Shown: positions 10,939-23,304, counted from the first letter of the stretch. The stretch: 64,000 bases of DNA from Theodoxus fluviatilis (GCA_034096865.1 JAWQFJ010025441.1:1-64000), one strand, 5' to 3'. Notes: a model not told the origin generated them from the letters alone. Translations and numbers: made by a program.

Positions 10939-11127
10939 TACAGTAGTCGCCGCTTATTAAAAACACATTGGGACCGAACAAAAGTGTTTTTAATAAGCGG
11001 CGTTTTTATTAACCGTTTGCTTGTTGAACATGTCCATCAGTAACGAAGTAAATCCGGACCTTACCAACTGTATTTAAAAAACGGCTGTTTTTATTAACCG
11101 CGTGTTTTATAAGCGGCGACTACTGTA
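10939..11127. mobile_element. pogo/Tigger-like MITE
   Basis: The ends at 10941 and 11125 are inverted copies of CAGTAGTCGCCGCTTAT, continuing into TAAAAACAC with one gap. TA dinucleotides flank both ends (10939-10940, 11126-11127). Internal copies of GTTTTTATTAACCG and TAAGCGGCG lie at about 10995-11016 and 11085-11102, giving subterminal repeats. CAGT-initiated termini with TA duplication are typical of pogo-group elements. There is no coding capacity. Confidence 0.8.
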
Positions 11128-11179
11128 TCGCCTTTCTTACTTACATTCAGCCCTTGAGGCAAAATATTCAAATGTGGTA

Positions 11180-11183
<4 letters not shown>

Positions 11184-11222
<39 letters not shown>

Positions 11223-11426
11223 GAGACAGAGACAGAGAGAGAGAGACAGAGAGAGAGACAGAGACAGAGAGAGAGACAGAGAGAGACAGAGAGAGACAGA
11301 GAGAGACAGAGAGAGAGACAGAGAGAGAGACAGAGAGAGAGACAGAGAGAGTGAGAGAGAGGGGGGGGGGAGGGGAGCTGGGAAAAGGGGAGGAAGGGAA
11401 GAGAGAATGAGAGTAAGAGGGTGGGT

Positions 11427-11480
<54 letters not shown>

Positions 11481-11521
11481 CAGAAAGAGAGTCAGAGAGA
11501 GAGACAGAGAGAGAGTGAGAG
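11184..11521 (+). repeat. GA / CAGAGA microsatellite
   Basis: A long purine tract of GAGA units with frequent CAGAGA interruptions and a short G-run near 11360-11370. Confidence 0.95.
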
Positions 11522-12072
11522 CATTCTAGTAAACTAGAGATTTCGCCTATCGGCAAAAGTATCTCTAGCACAGTTCACATCACGTGATGGAAGGTTTTTG
11601 GCCAATTTATGCAAGCAGAGGTCACACGAGAGGCTTGTGGGATAGCCGATGTGCTCCCTGACGTACGCCGTTAAAGTAGTTCTAAGACTATTTCGCACAA
11701 AACTCTTAACTTACTCTTGTTGAGACAACGAACAAGCGTTTATTCGATACAATAAAATGTTTGTGTTGAAATGGAACCAAGTTTTTACATCTGAATGATT
11801 TCTGTAAAAAGTGGAGAGAAAAATAGTATCAGTATGAACTATTTTTGGCGCAAGGCTGTAATGCCAAGGGTCAAGCCTATTACGCATTCATTGCGAACTG
11901 TGCCAGAGTCAATACTACTGACTCGGGTTTACAGAATGGAGTCAGAGTAGCCATAAGTACTGATCAAAAGATCAGATAAAGGCCTTGCGGCCTAAGACAT
12001 CTGAGGACATATCTATCTAAATCATTCTCTGTCCTCGCAAATGACGTCACGAATTGTATTCTATTGTATTCT
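11522..12072. other. Intergenic, nothing recognised
   Basis: No coding signature. One perfect TGACGTCA octamer occurs near 12042, just before the dispersed repeat. Confidence 0.4.
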
Positions 12073-12373
12073 ATTCACCCCTCCTTCAAAAATCTCCTCG
12101 CAAATGACGTCACGTTATACGACGTCAAATGATCACGTCACAAATTTTGCAAAATGGAGTCTGTTGAATCGTTTTCAATGAAACACCAAAATGTAAAAAA
12201 GTCACTTTCTTTTCAAACCTCGATTCTGAAAATTTGATAATATTGAATGGGACCTAACTTCCAGTCAGTGTGCAAAATCTCAAGGAAATCCGTCCAGTAG
12301 TTTTTGAGATATAGGCCGTGGAGACGGGACAGACAGACAGACAGACACACACACACACACACACACACAGACA
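12073..12373. repeat. CAGA-tailed dispersed repeat, copy 1
   Basis: About 270 bases from ATTCACCC to GGAGACGGGACAGACAGA are almost identical to 13745-14010. They include TCCTCGCAAATGACGTCACG and GTCCAGTAGTTTTTGAGATA. The copy ends in CAGA units and then a CA run that leads straight into SINE copy 2. A conserved core ending in a tetranucleotide microsatellite recalls molluscan pearl/Helitron-like nonautonomous elements, but no Helitron terminus was identified. Confidence 0.75.
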
Positions 12374-12594
12374 GATAAAAACCGCTGGCGCTGAACCTCC
12401 AGGTTTTGGCATTTAAAAAAAGATCGGGTTCGAACCCGCAACCTCTCGAGAAAAGAGGGGGAAAACACACACACACATAAAAACCCCCAAAAACACAACC
12501 TCTCGAAAAAAGAGAAGAAAAAAAAGTTTCAGCGCAGAATCAAACCTGGTCATGCATGACCAAGAGTCGAACGCTCTACCAGCTGAGCCATTAG
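12374..12594 (-). mobile_element. tRNA-Lys-like SINE, copy 2
   Basis: The second copy of the SINE at 10030-10252, in the same orientation. The A box TGGCTCAGCTGG (12590-12579) is closer to a canonical tRNA than in copy 1. The B box GGTTTGATTC (12546-12537) and the distal GGGTTCGAACCC (12437-12426) are kept. The middle B-box-like segment seen in copy 1 is reduced to a CTCG remnant. Confidence 0.75.
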
Positions 12595-13744
12595 AGAATT
12601 GCTATGACAGAGTGTTTGTAAAGCATGTAAATCCAATTCTAAGCTATCGGCCCAGGAACAATCAACCATATATTTTAAACATGATGGATAGGTTCAGGAA
12701 GCTCCTATTATGACATGTTTTGCTTTCCTTTGGCATGTCATAGACGCTGAATTAACACTCACACAGTCACACAGAGGAGGAAGTGTATTATAGATGTTCA
12801 ACCCAGACATGTGCATTCGTACTCATTCAGTGATTCACGCACACACCGTGTGTGGTACTGCTACCGAGTACCGTCATTCTACAAGCAACGAGTCAATCCT
12901 GTTAACACGATTCATAACTGGTAGGTTTTTAGGCTAGATTCGCTTCGAAAAGTTGCAGAAAATCTGATGGTGGTAACAATCTGACGGTATAACAAGTTTT
13001 GACAAGGAAAAAACCAAGCAAGTAATCATTCTGACCGTTGTCAGCCATGTTCACCACGACAACGGCAGGATTCTAACGCATCATGAAGAAGGCTGAAATG
13101 GTCGGTGTCGGTGGTTGTTGTGACTCTTGACCGGTACTGTACTCCATGCACCTTAACGGTCCGTGTGATTCGGGTGTAATCTTAAGCTTAACGACGTTTA
13201 TTGGCAGTATTACACCCGAATCACACATAGACCGCAGGGCGTGCCTTCGGATAACAACTCCTTCTACAGGTCCGCTCAGCCAAAATATGGACGATGTTCC
13301 CATATTATATTATGATAGTACATGGTATTGGGGATTGAAAACAACAAAGTTCCCTCTTCGATCGTATCTATTAAACAGTGAAAAATGACTTTTAAAAGTG
13401 CGAATTTGTATGATTCAAAACTATACAGGAGTTACTTCCCGTGACACATTTTCGTAGTTTTGGCCAATCAGAAATTAGGTCAGATTTACTGCGGAGATTT
13501 CACCATGGCAGCGTGTGCATGGGCCAATTGTAAACAGTGGCTACATCAAGCTTTTTAAACTTGAAAAATTCTATGAGGTAGGCTGTGTAGCATTTTAATA
13601 GTTCCTAGTGCTAGACTTGCATGCGTGGCGGCTATTATGCAGTCTAGGTGCAGCAGGTTGGGTTATACATAGTAGGGCTGTCTTTCCAGAAGTAGTCTAA
13701 CGTACTAGCCTTGAAGTTGTCGACAGTGTTCGCAGATACGGCGT
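12595..13744. other. Intergenic with one perfect inverted repeat
   Basis: No gene was recognised. It holds the 18-bp perfect inverted repeat at 13163-13226, listed separately. Confidence 0.4.
13163..13226. repeat. Perfect 18-bp inverted repeat
   Basis: GTGTGATTCGGGTGTAAT at 13163-13180 is exactly complementary to 13209-13226, with a 28-base loop. It could be a small foldback element or a structured RNA segment. Confidence 0.8.
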
Positions 13745-13998
13745 ATTCACCCTTCTCAAAAAATCTCCTCGCAAATGACGTCACGTTATACGACGTCAAA
13801 TGATGACGTCACAGATTTTGCAAAATGGAGTCTGTTGAATTGTTTTCATTGAAACACCAAAATGTAAAAAAGTCACTTTCTTTTCAAACCTCGATTCTGA
13901 AAATTTGATAATATTGAATGGGACCTAACTTCCAGTCAGTGTGCAAAATCTCAAGGAAATCCGTCCAGTAGTTTTTGAGATATAGGCCGTGGAGACGG

Positions 13999-14065
<67 letters not shown>
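13745..14065. repeat. CAGA-tailed dispersed repeat, copy 2
   Basis: Near-identical to 12073-12345, with a longer (CAGA)n tail at 14001-14064. It is followed by a short palindrome-like ACCTCCAGTAAACCTGGAGG (14080-14099). This copy has two perfect TGACGTCA octamers. Confidence 0.75.
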
Positions 14066-14099
14066 TAATAAAGTCTGTAGGACCTCCAGTAAACCTGGA

Positions 14100-15840
14100 G
14101 GGATAAACTTCCCGTGATATAGGCCTTCACGATGCATGCATGTTGTGGGTGTTATTTCCGTGTGTAATTCATTTTGTTTGTAATTGTAGAAAGTAGCACA
14201 GGCAAATCGAAGTAGTTTGATAAGCTGACAGATGTGTTTATAGTTCGCAGTTTTGTTTTATCGAAACACATTTTATTAGTGGGGGGTTTTCGTGTTTACT
14301 TTCCATTATAAGTAGGCCTATGTAAATAGTGGTCTGTATTATCGCTTACGTATCAGAACTGTTGAATCTCACTTATTCATCTTTACCACGCCGATGCTCG
14401 TCTGCGAGTTCTCTGATTACCGTTCCTTTTATCTATATTACCACTCCAGGCGTTGTGCGCCGTATTATGCATCTTCTTCATTTCACGCTTTCTTGCGCTC
14501 AGTTCTCATCGCTGTCTGGGTGTACTTTAGTTTAACCCGACTCGTGACAGATTGGAACGTTTTCGACGAATTTTCGTGCATGACTAGCTCGAACAAATGG
14601 CAAAATACTTATTATTATAATTCATTCAATTAATTGATCATGCTCGTTCTGCACGGGTACCTTTTTTGCTGAAAAGCAAAGAAAATCACGTACATACCTA
14701 ATGCAAAGTAAAAACCAGTTGTGACAGAACTACAGGCATTTATCACTTCCACACTTCATATTTTACATGGCTTTAGAGTGCATAAGTTACGTGTTCACCG
14801 AAGACGGTTCTGGGTAGGATGGCTACCCACTTTGTCTTTATAAGAATGTACATGTATTTCGAACGCCTTATTTCGAACCCAAACTGAGTTTCCTGCAAAC
14901 ACAAGAAAGAAGGTTATCGTGTTACCTGCAAGTAGATGGGTGCACTTCCCACTTTACAGATATGTTTTTCACCAAGTTCCTGCTTTGTATCGGGTTCTTG
15001 TTTATTGCCCACGATATGTGCGGCCTCGTGATGGGAGGCTTGGAAATGGCGTCGCTACAGATTCTATCGACCTGATGGGGTGGAAGAGAACGAATATAAA
15101 AAATGAAACAAAGAGAAAATATAAATCAAATGTGTTTATTGATTTCCTTAAAGTGTGGCAATATACACAGCATTCAATTAGGATGTGTAAAAATGCTAGC
15201 AGTTGCAAACTAAATTTCTGCTCTCTCTCTCTCTCTTCGGAAAATGTATATCGTGCAATCTCTCACACGAGGGGATAAGATGTTATTCTGAAAATGAAAT
15301 GCCCTTCTTTCACAAATTATCAAATGCAGAAGAGAATTCTATCACATTAAATTACATCTGACCAGCAGATTTATGAAGTTGATCTCTTCTCTCTAAAACG
15401 GCGCAGATCATTTTCGAACTCTCATTTTTGCTACACGCTGTATTTGTAGTCTTCTCACATGCACAACTGAGAGCGTTATAATGAAACAGTCGATCCCATG
15501 AAAACATTCGACCGAGAAACTGCAATAGCATTTCACAGAATCATGTACAAAAATACAAGAGGATGAATATGTACAGCATTCAGGGATTTCTCAAACAATT
15601 CAAAATGCTATATACATAGCGGAATCAATATAATGGAGATTTACAAATGTAAAAATGCCTGTACATATAATCTTCTTATAACGAAATTTGCTCTGTACAG
15701 TGATTAATATTTGCTCGGAAAACTACAATTTCAACCAATCTTTCTTACCGCTTGTTAATCAGCCATTGCACTAGCGACCACATTTAGCGATTTGCAAATG
15801 TCTCACTTTTTCACTTTCATTCCCTCATCAATTTATAGAT
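14100..15840. other. Intergenic, nothing recognised
   Basis: AT-rich DNA with short frames on both strands and no recognised gene, splice pair or transposon. Confidence 0.45.
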
Positions 15841-16047
<207 letters not shown>

Positions 16048-16910
16048 TTCATGCATTCAGCATCAATTACCAGATTGATGATTTATGTAATGTAACATTA
16101 AAGTTCGAAGCTTTCTCAAAAGCTTGATCACAATGTTCATGATTTGTCATTGTATTATCACGTATTCGGACCGCCGATAGCTGAGCTACATTATACTACT
16201 GCTACATTTACATGATATGCACACTGTGCATCACTGATGCTGCCTCTACACTGTGTGTGATTTGCAAGAATCTGCTACATCTACAGTGGTACGACTTACG
16301 TCGCCAGTGAGCGGTTCTGTCAATTCCCAGGATCCCTGACTCGATGTGTGGTTTGCCTTCTGATGTAACCAAGGTGGCACCTTGCAAACAGGACCAGCTT
16401 GTCTCTTGCCTCAGTCTTCACTCCTAGCGGAGTCCCTTCCGTTTGCGAAGACAGCCACGTTCCAGCTGGTTTACTACTGGTGCCTTCCTGGAACCACGTA
16501 TCATCATCGAGTTGCATAGAGCCTAGGGACAGAACCTCCTGTCTATCACTACGGACTAGTCCTTTGGGTACAGCCACACCATCACAGTTCTGCAACCCCG
16601 TCCTCCAGTGTCCCATTCCTGAATGGCGCCTCTTCGAAAAAATGTGTTCACACAGGAGCAGGGCTATGATAGCTCGGTCGTCGCTCGATGACGGCGCACT
16701 TGTAAAACTCACTGCTTTGGTCAACGATTACGATTGAAGATCTTTTTGCAACGATACTGTACTTCTCGTGCATAACTTCTGCATCGATTGTCAAAGACGT
16801 AGTCATTTTGAGCAAAACCAATGAATAATCCAAGAAATGCAGAAAAGTTTACAGTGCGCTGTAACTTGAAACGACGACCAAACTTTTCATCTGCGCCCTG
16901 CACTGCTTCT
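16048..16910. other. Unassigned region with a 134-codon minus-strand frame
   Basis: A minus-strand frame (16724-16320) of balanced composition and a plus-strand frame over the same bases were examined, and no family was recognised. On the minus strand a strong donor CGAC|GTAAGT lies at about 16297-16292. It follows a short open phase-0 reading (NHTSSQGSWELTEPLTGD) that is a different frame from the 134-codon one. This could be one exon of an unseen gene or coincidence. Confidence 0.2.
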
Positions 16911-16916
16911 TTCCTA

Positions 16917-16989
16917 TGACGTCACTGAGAAAACTGCGTCAACGTCTTTAACGTGGGACTGGTGGAGGGTGACGTCACTACTGACGTCA
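16917..16989. promoter_or_regulatory. Cluster of three perfect CRE octamers
   Basis: TGACGTCA occurs exactly at 16917-16924, 16970-16977 and 16982-16989. This is the palindromic binding site of CREB/ATF bZIP factors. The cluster borders GC-rich DNA (16990-17170). No transcription unit was recognised beside it, so enhancer or promoter function is inference. Confidence 0.5.
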
Positions 16990-17861
16990 GAGGCTGGTGG
17001 AACTGCTGCTGGTGTGTCCGCTGGTCACCAGGCTTCTGGCCGTGGCGAGGCTGGCTCGTGAACTGCCGGCCATCGAGCGGGTGTGGGGGCTGTACCCGAG
17101 GTAGCTGCGGCGGTCCAGTGCTAGTCATACGTCAATGGAGCTGCGGTGGTGACCAGTCAGGGGGAAAGCGCGGCTGGTGTCGATTTTCCTGCAATGGCAA
17201 AACGGAAGAGCGTGAGGACACTGAAAGGATGGAAACCTGTCGGAAGGTTGTGATTAGAAGTAGTTGTTTCAGTAGTTTGATTAGATCGAATTAATGAGAG
17301 CAGTAGCTGCATGGTAAAGTTAAAGCATGAGATGGAATGCACAGAAAATGGGTATTTTATTTCAAAAGACAACATATTGAAATATGATAGACTGGAAGGA
17401 AATGGTCATAAAGATATGTATTTGAATGAGAAAAGTGGGGGTATTTAGAATGGACTGGAATGGGATGAAACGCAGTTAAAGGAAAGGGGTTTGTTTGTGT
17501 GGAAGTGAAAAGAATGGGACGAAAAGCTAACTTTAACTGCCTGTCGTTCAAATCAGGCAAGCCATTAAAAGAGTAAAAAAGTATTATTACGTTGCAAATA
17601 TAACCATAGGTCTAGTGCGCATTTGTCTCCCTGAATGCATTCAAAATGACTATTACGATGTACAGGGGTAGGCAGTCATGAGATAAGTCCAAGGCCAAAA
17701 GTGAAATTGCACTGCAAGCAACGCAGTAGGCTTCCAAGTAAACGACCAAGGACACAGGAGACGTCATGTAAACAATGTGTGTAGTGAGAGAAACGAAAAA
17801 GTGTGACCGCGTGAGGTGTGAGGGAAATATCAGACTCAGAGAAACGACATCGGCATTGGAT
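16990..17861. other. GC-rich segment then intergenic DNA
   Basis: Positions 16990-17170 are GC-rich. On the minus strand they read as a Pro/Gln/His-rich frame (68 codons, 17128-16922) that could be a disordered exon but has no supporting splice evidence. The rest is A/G-rich and unrecognised. Confidence 0.3.
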
Positions 17862-18216
17862 TAAAGAGGAGGAGGAGGAGAAGAAGGAGGAGGAGAAGAA
17901 GGAGGAGGAGGAGAAGGAGGAGGAGGAGGAGGAGGAGGAGGAGGAGGAGGAGGAGGAGGAGGAGGAGGAGGAGGAGGAGGAGGAGGAGGAGGAGGAGGAG
18001 GAGGAGGAGGAGGAGGCAGGAGGGAGGAGGGAGGAGGCAGGAGGCAGGAGGCAGGAGGGAGGAGGAGGGAGGAGGAGAGAGGAGGAGGGAGGAGGAGGGA
18101 GGAGGCAGGAGGCAGGAGGCAGGAGGGAGGAGGAGGGAGGAGGAGGGAGGAGGAGAGAGGAGGAGGGAGGAGGAGGGAGGAGGAGGGGGGAGGAGGAGGG
18201 AGAAGGAGGAGGAGCC
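17862..18216 (+). repeat. GGA/GAG polypurine repeat block
   Basis: About 355 bases of almost pure purine. It is GAG/GGA triplets to about 18015, then GGAGGAGGGA and GGAGGCA units in a higher-order pattern. Confidence 0.95.
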
Positions 18217-21200
18217 GGTGTCAATGTTTAAAAATAGCGAAAGACAATGTGGGACAACTTGCAAAGTGACGTGAAAAGGCAAGCCTGACACATCACTAAA
18301 ATCTTCAGAGCGGTTAAAACCAGCTTTAGAAGAAAGGGGGAAATGGGTTGTTGTAGATGACCTTAGTAGAAAAGCCCTAAAATCATTTCATCGCGACAAA
18401 GACAAATATTCCTTTTATTTCTATAGGAAATAGTGGGTTAATTATCAGCAAATATACAGGTAATGATGCTTGTTTATGCAAGGAAGCTCTATGTCCACAC
18501 ACTGTTTACCGCCTGGTATTTGGACCATGAGATCTATCAACACAATCTCAATTACCTGGGGGAGCATACAACCAGACTGCGAGTGAAGTAGCCTAAGTTT
18601 TATTTTTCACTATCATCTACGTCGACTCAATTTAGATGAAAGTAAGATACAGCATTCTTCAAGGTGAGCTTTTGGCAATAAATACGGTCATGTTGCGATC
18701 TAACCTTGCTGCAATCTTTTATCATATCCCAAATGCAGTGACATATAGAAGAATGTAGGCCTACTCTCATCTCTATCGTCTGATATCATACGAAAGTTTG
18801 TCCTACTAGATTATGTTTACTTTCTGTGAATCTACAACTGGAAACTCTTCGGAGCAAACCCGACTGAGACAGATGCATACAGTGGAAAGAATGCGTTAAG
18901 TTTCATTTCGAGCTCAAAACTCATAGCAAGCCAAGACAAACTGCCAGAGTAAACACAGAGGCAAAACTCCGACACTGTCCAATACAGTCCGACCAGACGC
19001 CATCGAACAACCTTCAAACGTCGCGTGCTTTTGTTTAGCCCCTTTTAAATGGATGACAGCCGGGCGATGCGTTCACTGAACGGTTTGGTTTCCTCTCCCG
19101 GTCGGTGCGGCGTGGTATGTCAGTGTTCTTGTGCACCTGTCATTTCATGGCGGCAAGATGTACTGCAGTTTGTGTTGGCATTCCGTCCGCCAGGAACAGT
19201 TTGGTCCCGTGTTACCGCTGTTTACCGCACAACATATGGGTCCATCAAACTGTGCCAGTGTATCAAAATTAATGTTCTGGGGGATCTTTCAGTTTCACAG
19301 CCATGCCTGTCATCCCATGACGATGGAGTCAGCCGGTCCTTATGGTCATATTTTTCAGTCACATAAGATTTGTTTTCAATGGTTTACGTTCGGGTCGTAT
19401 GGAGAATAGACCTGCAAGAAGCATCATCCGGGACCTTATGACGCAGGTGGCAAAGTCTTCACGAGCGAGACGACAGGCAACAAGGGACACAACTTGTCCG
19501 ACCTTAGAGACGCCAGCATCTGGAGCGGCGGCGGCGACGAGACGACGGGAAGGGAGGCCTAAGCAAGCCGGAGAGGGAGGAAGAGTAGAAGGAAGCGATG
19601 AAGGCAGGCAGGGAGGGGAGGTGTTTACTGTGAGGGTGGCTCCTTGTTAACTGACCCTTCCCTCTCTCCCACTGCGATCCCTGTCCTCATTCTACCTCGA
19701 CCAGGTCAGCTTCAAGCGCTCGTAGTAGAGACAGAGCCGGCCTGCTATCGTACAGGAAGGAGACACTCAGCTGGTTGAAGACTTTAAAAAAAAAGTTACT
19801 TTCGTTGTTGGTTAACCAAAAACTGTCTTCGTGCAACTGTTTAGTCGTCTTCTCCACAGTTCATGAATGTGGATTACGTGTTTACTGCGTTCTTGTCTCT
19901 GATTCAGGAAACGGCGTTGCATTTGCTCTTTCTACCTCCACCTCCCATTCAGCAACCATTGAGAGCTTTACCGCTATTCATCCTCAACTCGTGTACTTGT
20001 TTCTGCTGGCTGTGTTTTTCCAGTCATACTGCTGTCTTGATTGGGACTCTGGTCTGCAGTGAAACCCAGCACAGTAGAGGAACTATACTATCCTCCACCG
20101 AAAGGTGCGTTGCGTCACCATGCGCGCATGCGTGGAGGTATATGATCATTTAGGTCACAGCTTGATGGCTTCTCTGACCGACTTTCCTGCTTACCTGGGA
20201 ATGTTAAGTTTTGCAAGAAACGCTGGAGGTCGGGGGTTTCCTGTCCCCAAATCTGTAACTGTCATTCACATTCTTGTATTGCATGCGTACGTCCACATCG
20301 ATGGATCCTGCCGTTTTCACACTTTTGCCCTTGTATGCGTCGCAGAATGCTTGACAATGATGTACGTGCCGGCCATGCAGAGGGAAAGCAATGATATATA
20401 TTATGACGATGTTGAAGGAGGAAGAGCAAGCATTCCTTTTCCGATAAGTTTGAGATGAGCTTGAGATCTCGTTTCACATGCAGGCATCTTGTTTGATGAA
20501 ACCAAATGAGATTTCCCGCCTAGCCTTCGTTCATTCTAGCGCTGCTTTTGCACTGCCATGAAAAAACTGATCGGTTCAGCATCTCCCAAAACACTGTGTA
20601 TTCCAAGAGATATGATGCGCACAGGAACGAACAAGCCTAGACTATGTGCAACCTCTACAAGACCAATTATATTGCCCGGCATCAAAATGACACCTAGCAT
20701 AAAACTACAGTACAGTTTACTTACAAGCAAAAAAGAACAAAACATTTGTTCCAGATTCAAATTAGCTGAACGAAACGCATAAGCAGTTAAATGCGATTTG
20801 CTTAATCTATAAGGCAAATGATATACTGCCATACATGTACATGACATGACAAAATGATATAAAACTATAGTGGGGATATGAATATAAAAATGACATATGA
20901 TCTTTTTAACATGAAGCATTCTGACTCGAATACTGACAGCACAGTAACAACACACAAACAACATTTCGCTTCTTTATTTGATCATGAAATTCAGAATCCG
21001 GTTACATTGTCATAATAGTGTAGGAAACAAATGTGAGACCATGTACCTCCAACACGAAAAAATACTCATGCAAACAACGTACATGTGCATACTATTGTAT
21101 AACAGAAAGCAATTTTAGTGGACAAAAACAGACAAAAATACGAGACAATATTTCGAATACGAAAAACCGTAGGGTTCATAATACCCTTTGAACACATTGA

Positions 21201-22556
21201 GATACCATTTTATGCAGTCAGCCAAATTCTCGGTAAGCTCCACGTTGTGCTTGTTTCCATTATGCATCGGCTTAAATGCTTTTTTCTCTCGCTTTTTCCT
21301 CGTGATAGCAGCCAGTAGGTGGTGAAATCCAATTCAAGTTATTTTCAGTCACATCAATGAAAAATAATACTAAAGCTGATACCATCTTCTATGTTTGAAA
21401 AAGGCAAGAGAAAATCACTTTAGGTTTATCAACGCGTTCAAAATATCATATATATAGTTACAGAAGCTAACGATGACGCACTGATAAACTGGGAAAAATC
21501 ATAATGTGAAAACATTTAGTCATTGCAGGGTTGTTTACTTATAAGTAGACTACAGAGTGCGATACCTTTTTCTGGTGAGTCACGAAAGCAGACATGTTCC
21601 TAGACATAGAAACAGATAAATTTTGCATCACTGCCAAGACGAAAATGAAACTATCCCTCGTAACTTCATGCTTTCCGACTGCAGCTCTCTAACAACTCCC
21701 GAACAACACTCAACTCCAATCACTTGACGCCCGTCTCTTCACAAGGCTACTCAAGTGAGGCATTTTAGCGGAAGTCTTGCTGTCATTGTCAATAAATATT
21801 ACAACTGTGCTAAGGTATGTGAGACGTGTGCTCAGTGATCATAGGAATATTCATGGCGGTACAGTATTTACTGCAAAATATTGTAACATGAAACCGCCTG
21901 CGGTTCATGCCGCCAAACACATTTGATTCCATTGATGTATTCATAAATGTATATTCCTAATTAATTTTGTAGGCTGTATTGTTTATAAGCCTGCCACAAC
22001 TGGTGTTCTCGGTCTATTTAGCCTTGGAATATAACGCATCTACGCTCGTACATCTATCACGTGATCAAGCGTCATCCTCGCCGGTAGCAAACCGACGACA
22101 GGCGAGAACATTTAGCCGATTACAAAACTAATAAGTCTGGAAAATAACTGGGACTACCGATTTTCTACATGTTTATATCAATGACCCGGAACCACTACTA
22201 CCATTAACGTGTAGCAGCAAAAGATCTTTTCGCTTGTCATATGCCACGTTTCGAACCTTCTGTACTCGAAATGGTGAGCGTAAAGTTGTTTTAATATCTG
22301 AAGAGGATCATAGAATTGTCTTGTGCAAGCAATAATTGTCGCAAGAAAATGCAAAAGTCGACGAGACGATATACATGGTAAACCTTTAAGCAATCGACAC
22401 TGCATCGAGTTGTGCCTGATTTGCATCGCGAAGTAATTACGACAATTCGGTTATTCGTAAGACTATTTTTAAATTCCTGTCAAACTCGTCAATTTGCACA
22501 ACAAAGTCAGAAAGATGTTGCAAATAATGCAAAGTAAATCGAGATGGGAAATGTGC
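18217..22556. other. Intergenic, nothing recognised
   Basis: About 4.3 kb without a supported gene. Frames near 19049-19409, 19775-20458 and 20536-20964 have no recognisable domain or splice context. The last is merely a hydrophobic frame in AT-rich DNA. Confidence 0.45.
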
Positions 22557-22950
22557 ACTTCGTTCATAGTCATACTGTGCTCCTACGGGTCAGTTACTTT
22601 GCAGAGAAAGCTCGTTCGTTCATAGTCATACTGTGCCCCTACGGGTCAGTTACTTTGCAGAGAAAGCTCGTTCGTTCATAGTCATACTGTGCCCCTACGG
22701 GTCAGTTACTTTGCAGAGAAAGCTCGTTCGTTCATAGTCATACTGTGCCCCTACGGGTCAGTTACTTTGCAGAGAAAGCTCGTTCGTTCATAGTCATACT
22801 GTGCCCCTACGGGTCAGTTACTTTGCAGAGAAAGCTCGTTCGTTCATAGTCATACTGTGCCCCTACGGGTCAGTTACTTTGCAGAGAAAGCTCGTTCGTT
22901 CATAGTCATACTGTGCCCCTACGGGTCAGTTACTTTGCAGAGAAAGCTCG
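22557..22950 (+). repeat. 56-bp minisatellite, 7 copies
   Basis: Seven nearly identical head-to-tail copies of a 56-base unit (starting CGTTCATAGTCATACTGTGC at 22561, 22617 and so on) ending near 22949. The first copy differs at one base (CTCCTACGG for CCCCTACGG). There are no spacers. Confidence 0.95.
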
Positions 22951-23304
22951 CAACAAAAAGGACAGGGACTACTCGGAACAACGGCACCTGTCCTGCCGTT
23001 CCTTTGAACAGACGGCCGTCCGGACCAGTAAGTGGAGGCATTATTTGTAGAGTGAGAAGAGGAGATTCTCGCTGTTTGCATTTCGGAATATTGACGCTGC
23101 GCTACAGACAGGAGATTCTAGCTGAATGAATGTTTCAGGGTAGCAGATAAGTAATCCTAGTTACGTAAATTGTGTCCTCGGTGTACCAACTCCTAAGTAA
23201 TCTCGTGTACAATGTCTGGGACTATGGCCTGGGAACTGAGAAACCTCAAACGGAATCCCCTACTGGGCATGTGCAGCTGGACTAGGACTCAGACTTGTGC
23301 TACC
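22951..23304. other. 3' flank of the mucin-like gene
   Basis: Downstream sequence of the minus-strand gene ending at 23305. It should contain its 3' UTR; no clear AATAAA signal was found on the minus strand. Confidence 0.3.

Noticed and set aside
16320..16724. 134-codon minus-strand frame as a gene
   Set aside because: It has no recognised domain, the plus strand is also open over the same bases, and the nearby strong donor belongs to a different frame.
20536..20964. 142-codon hydrophobic minus-strand frame
   Set aside because: It is in AT-rich DNA, where such frames arise readily, and has no splice context or family resemblance.
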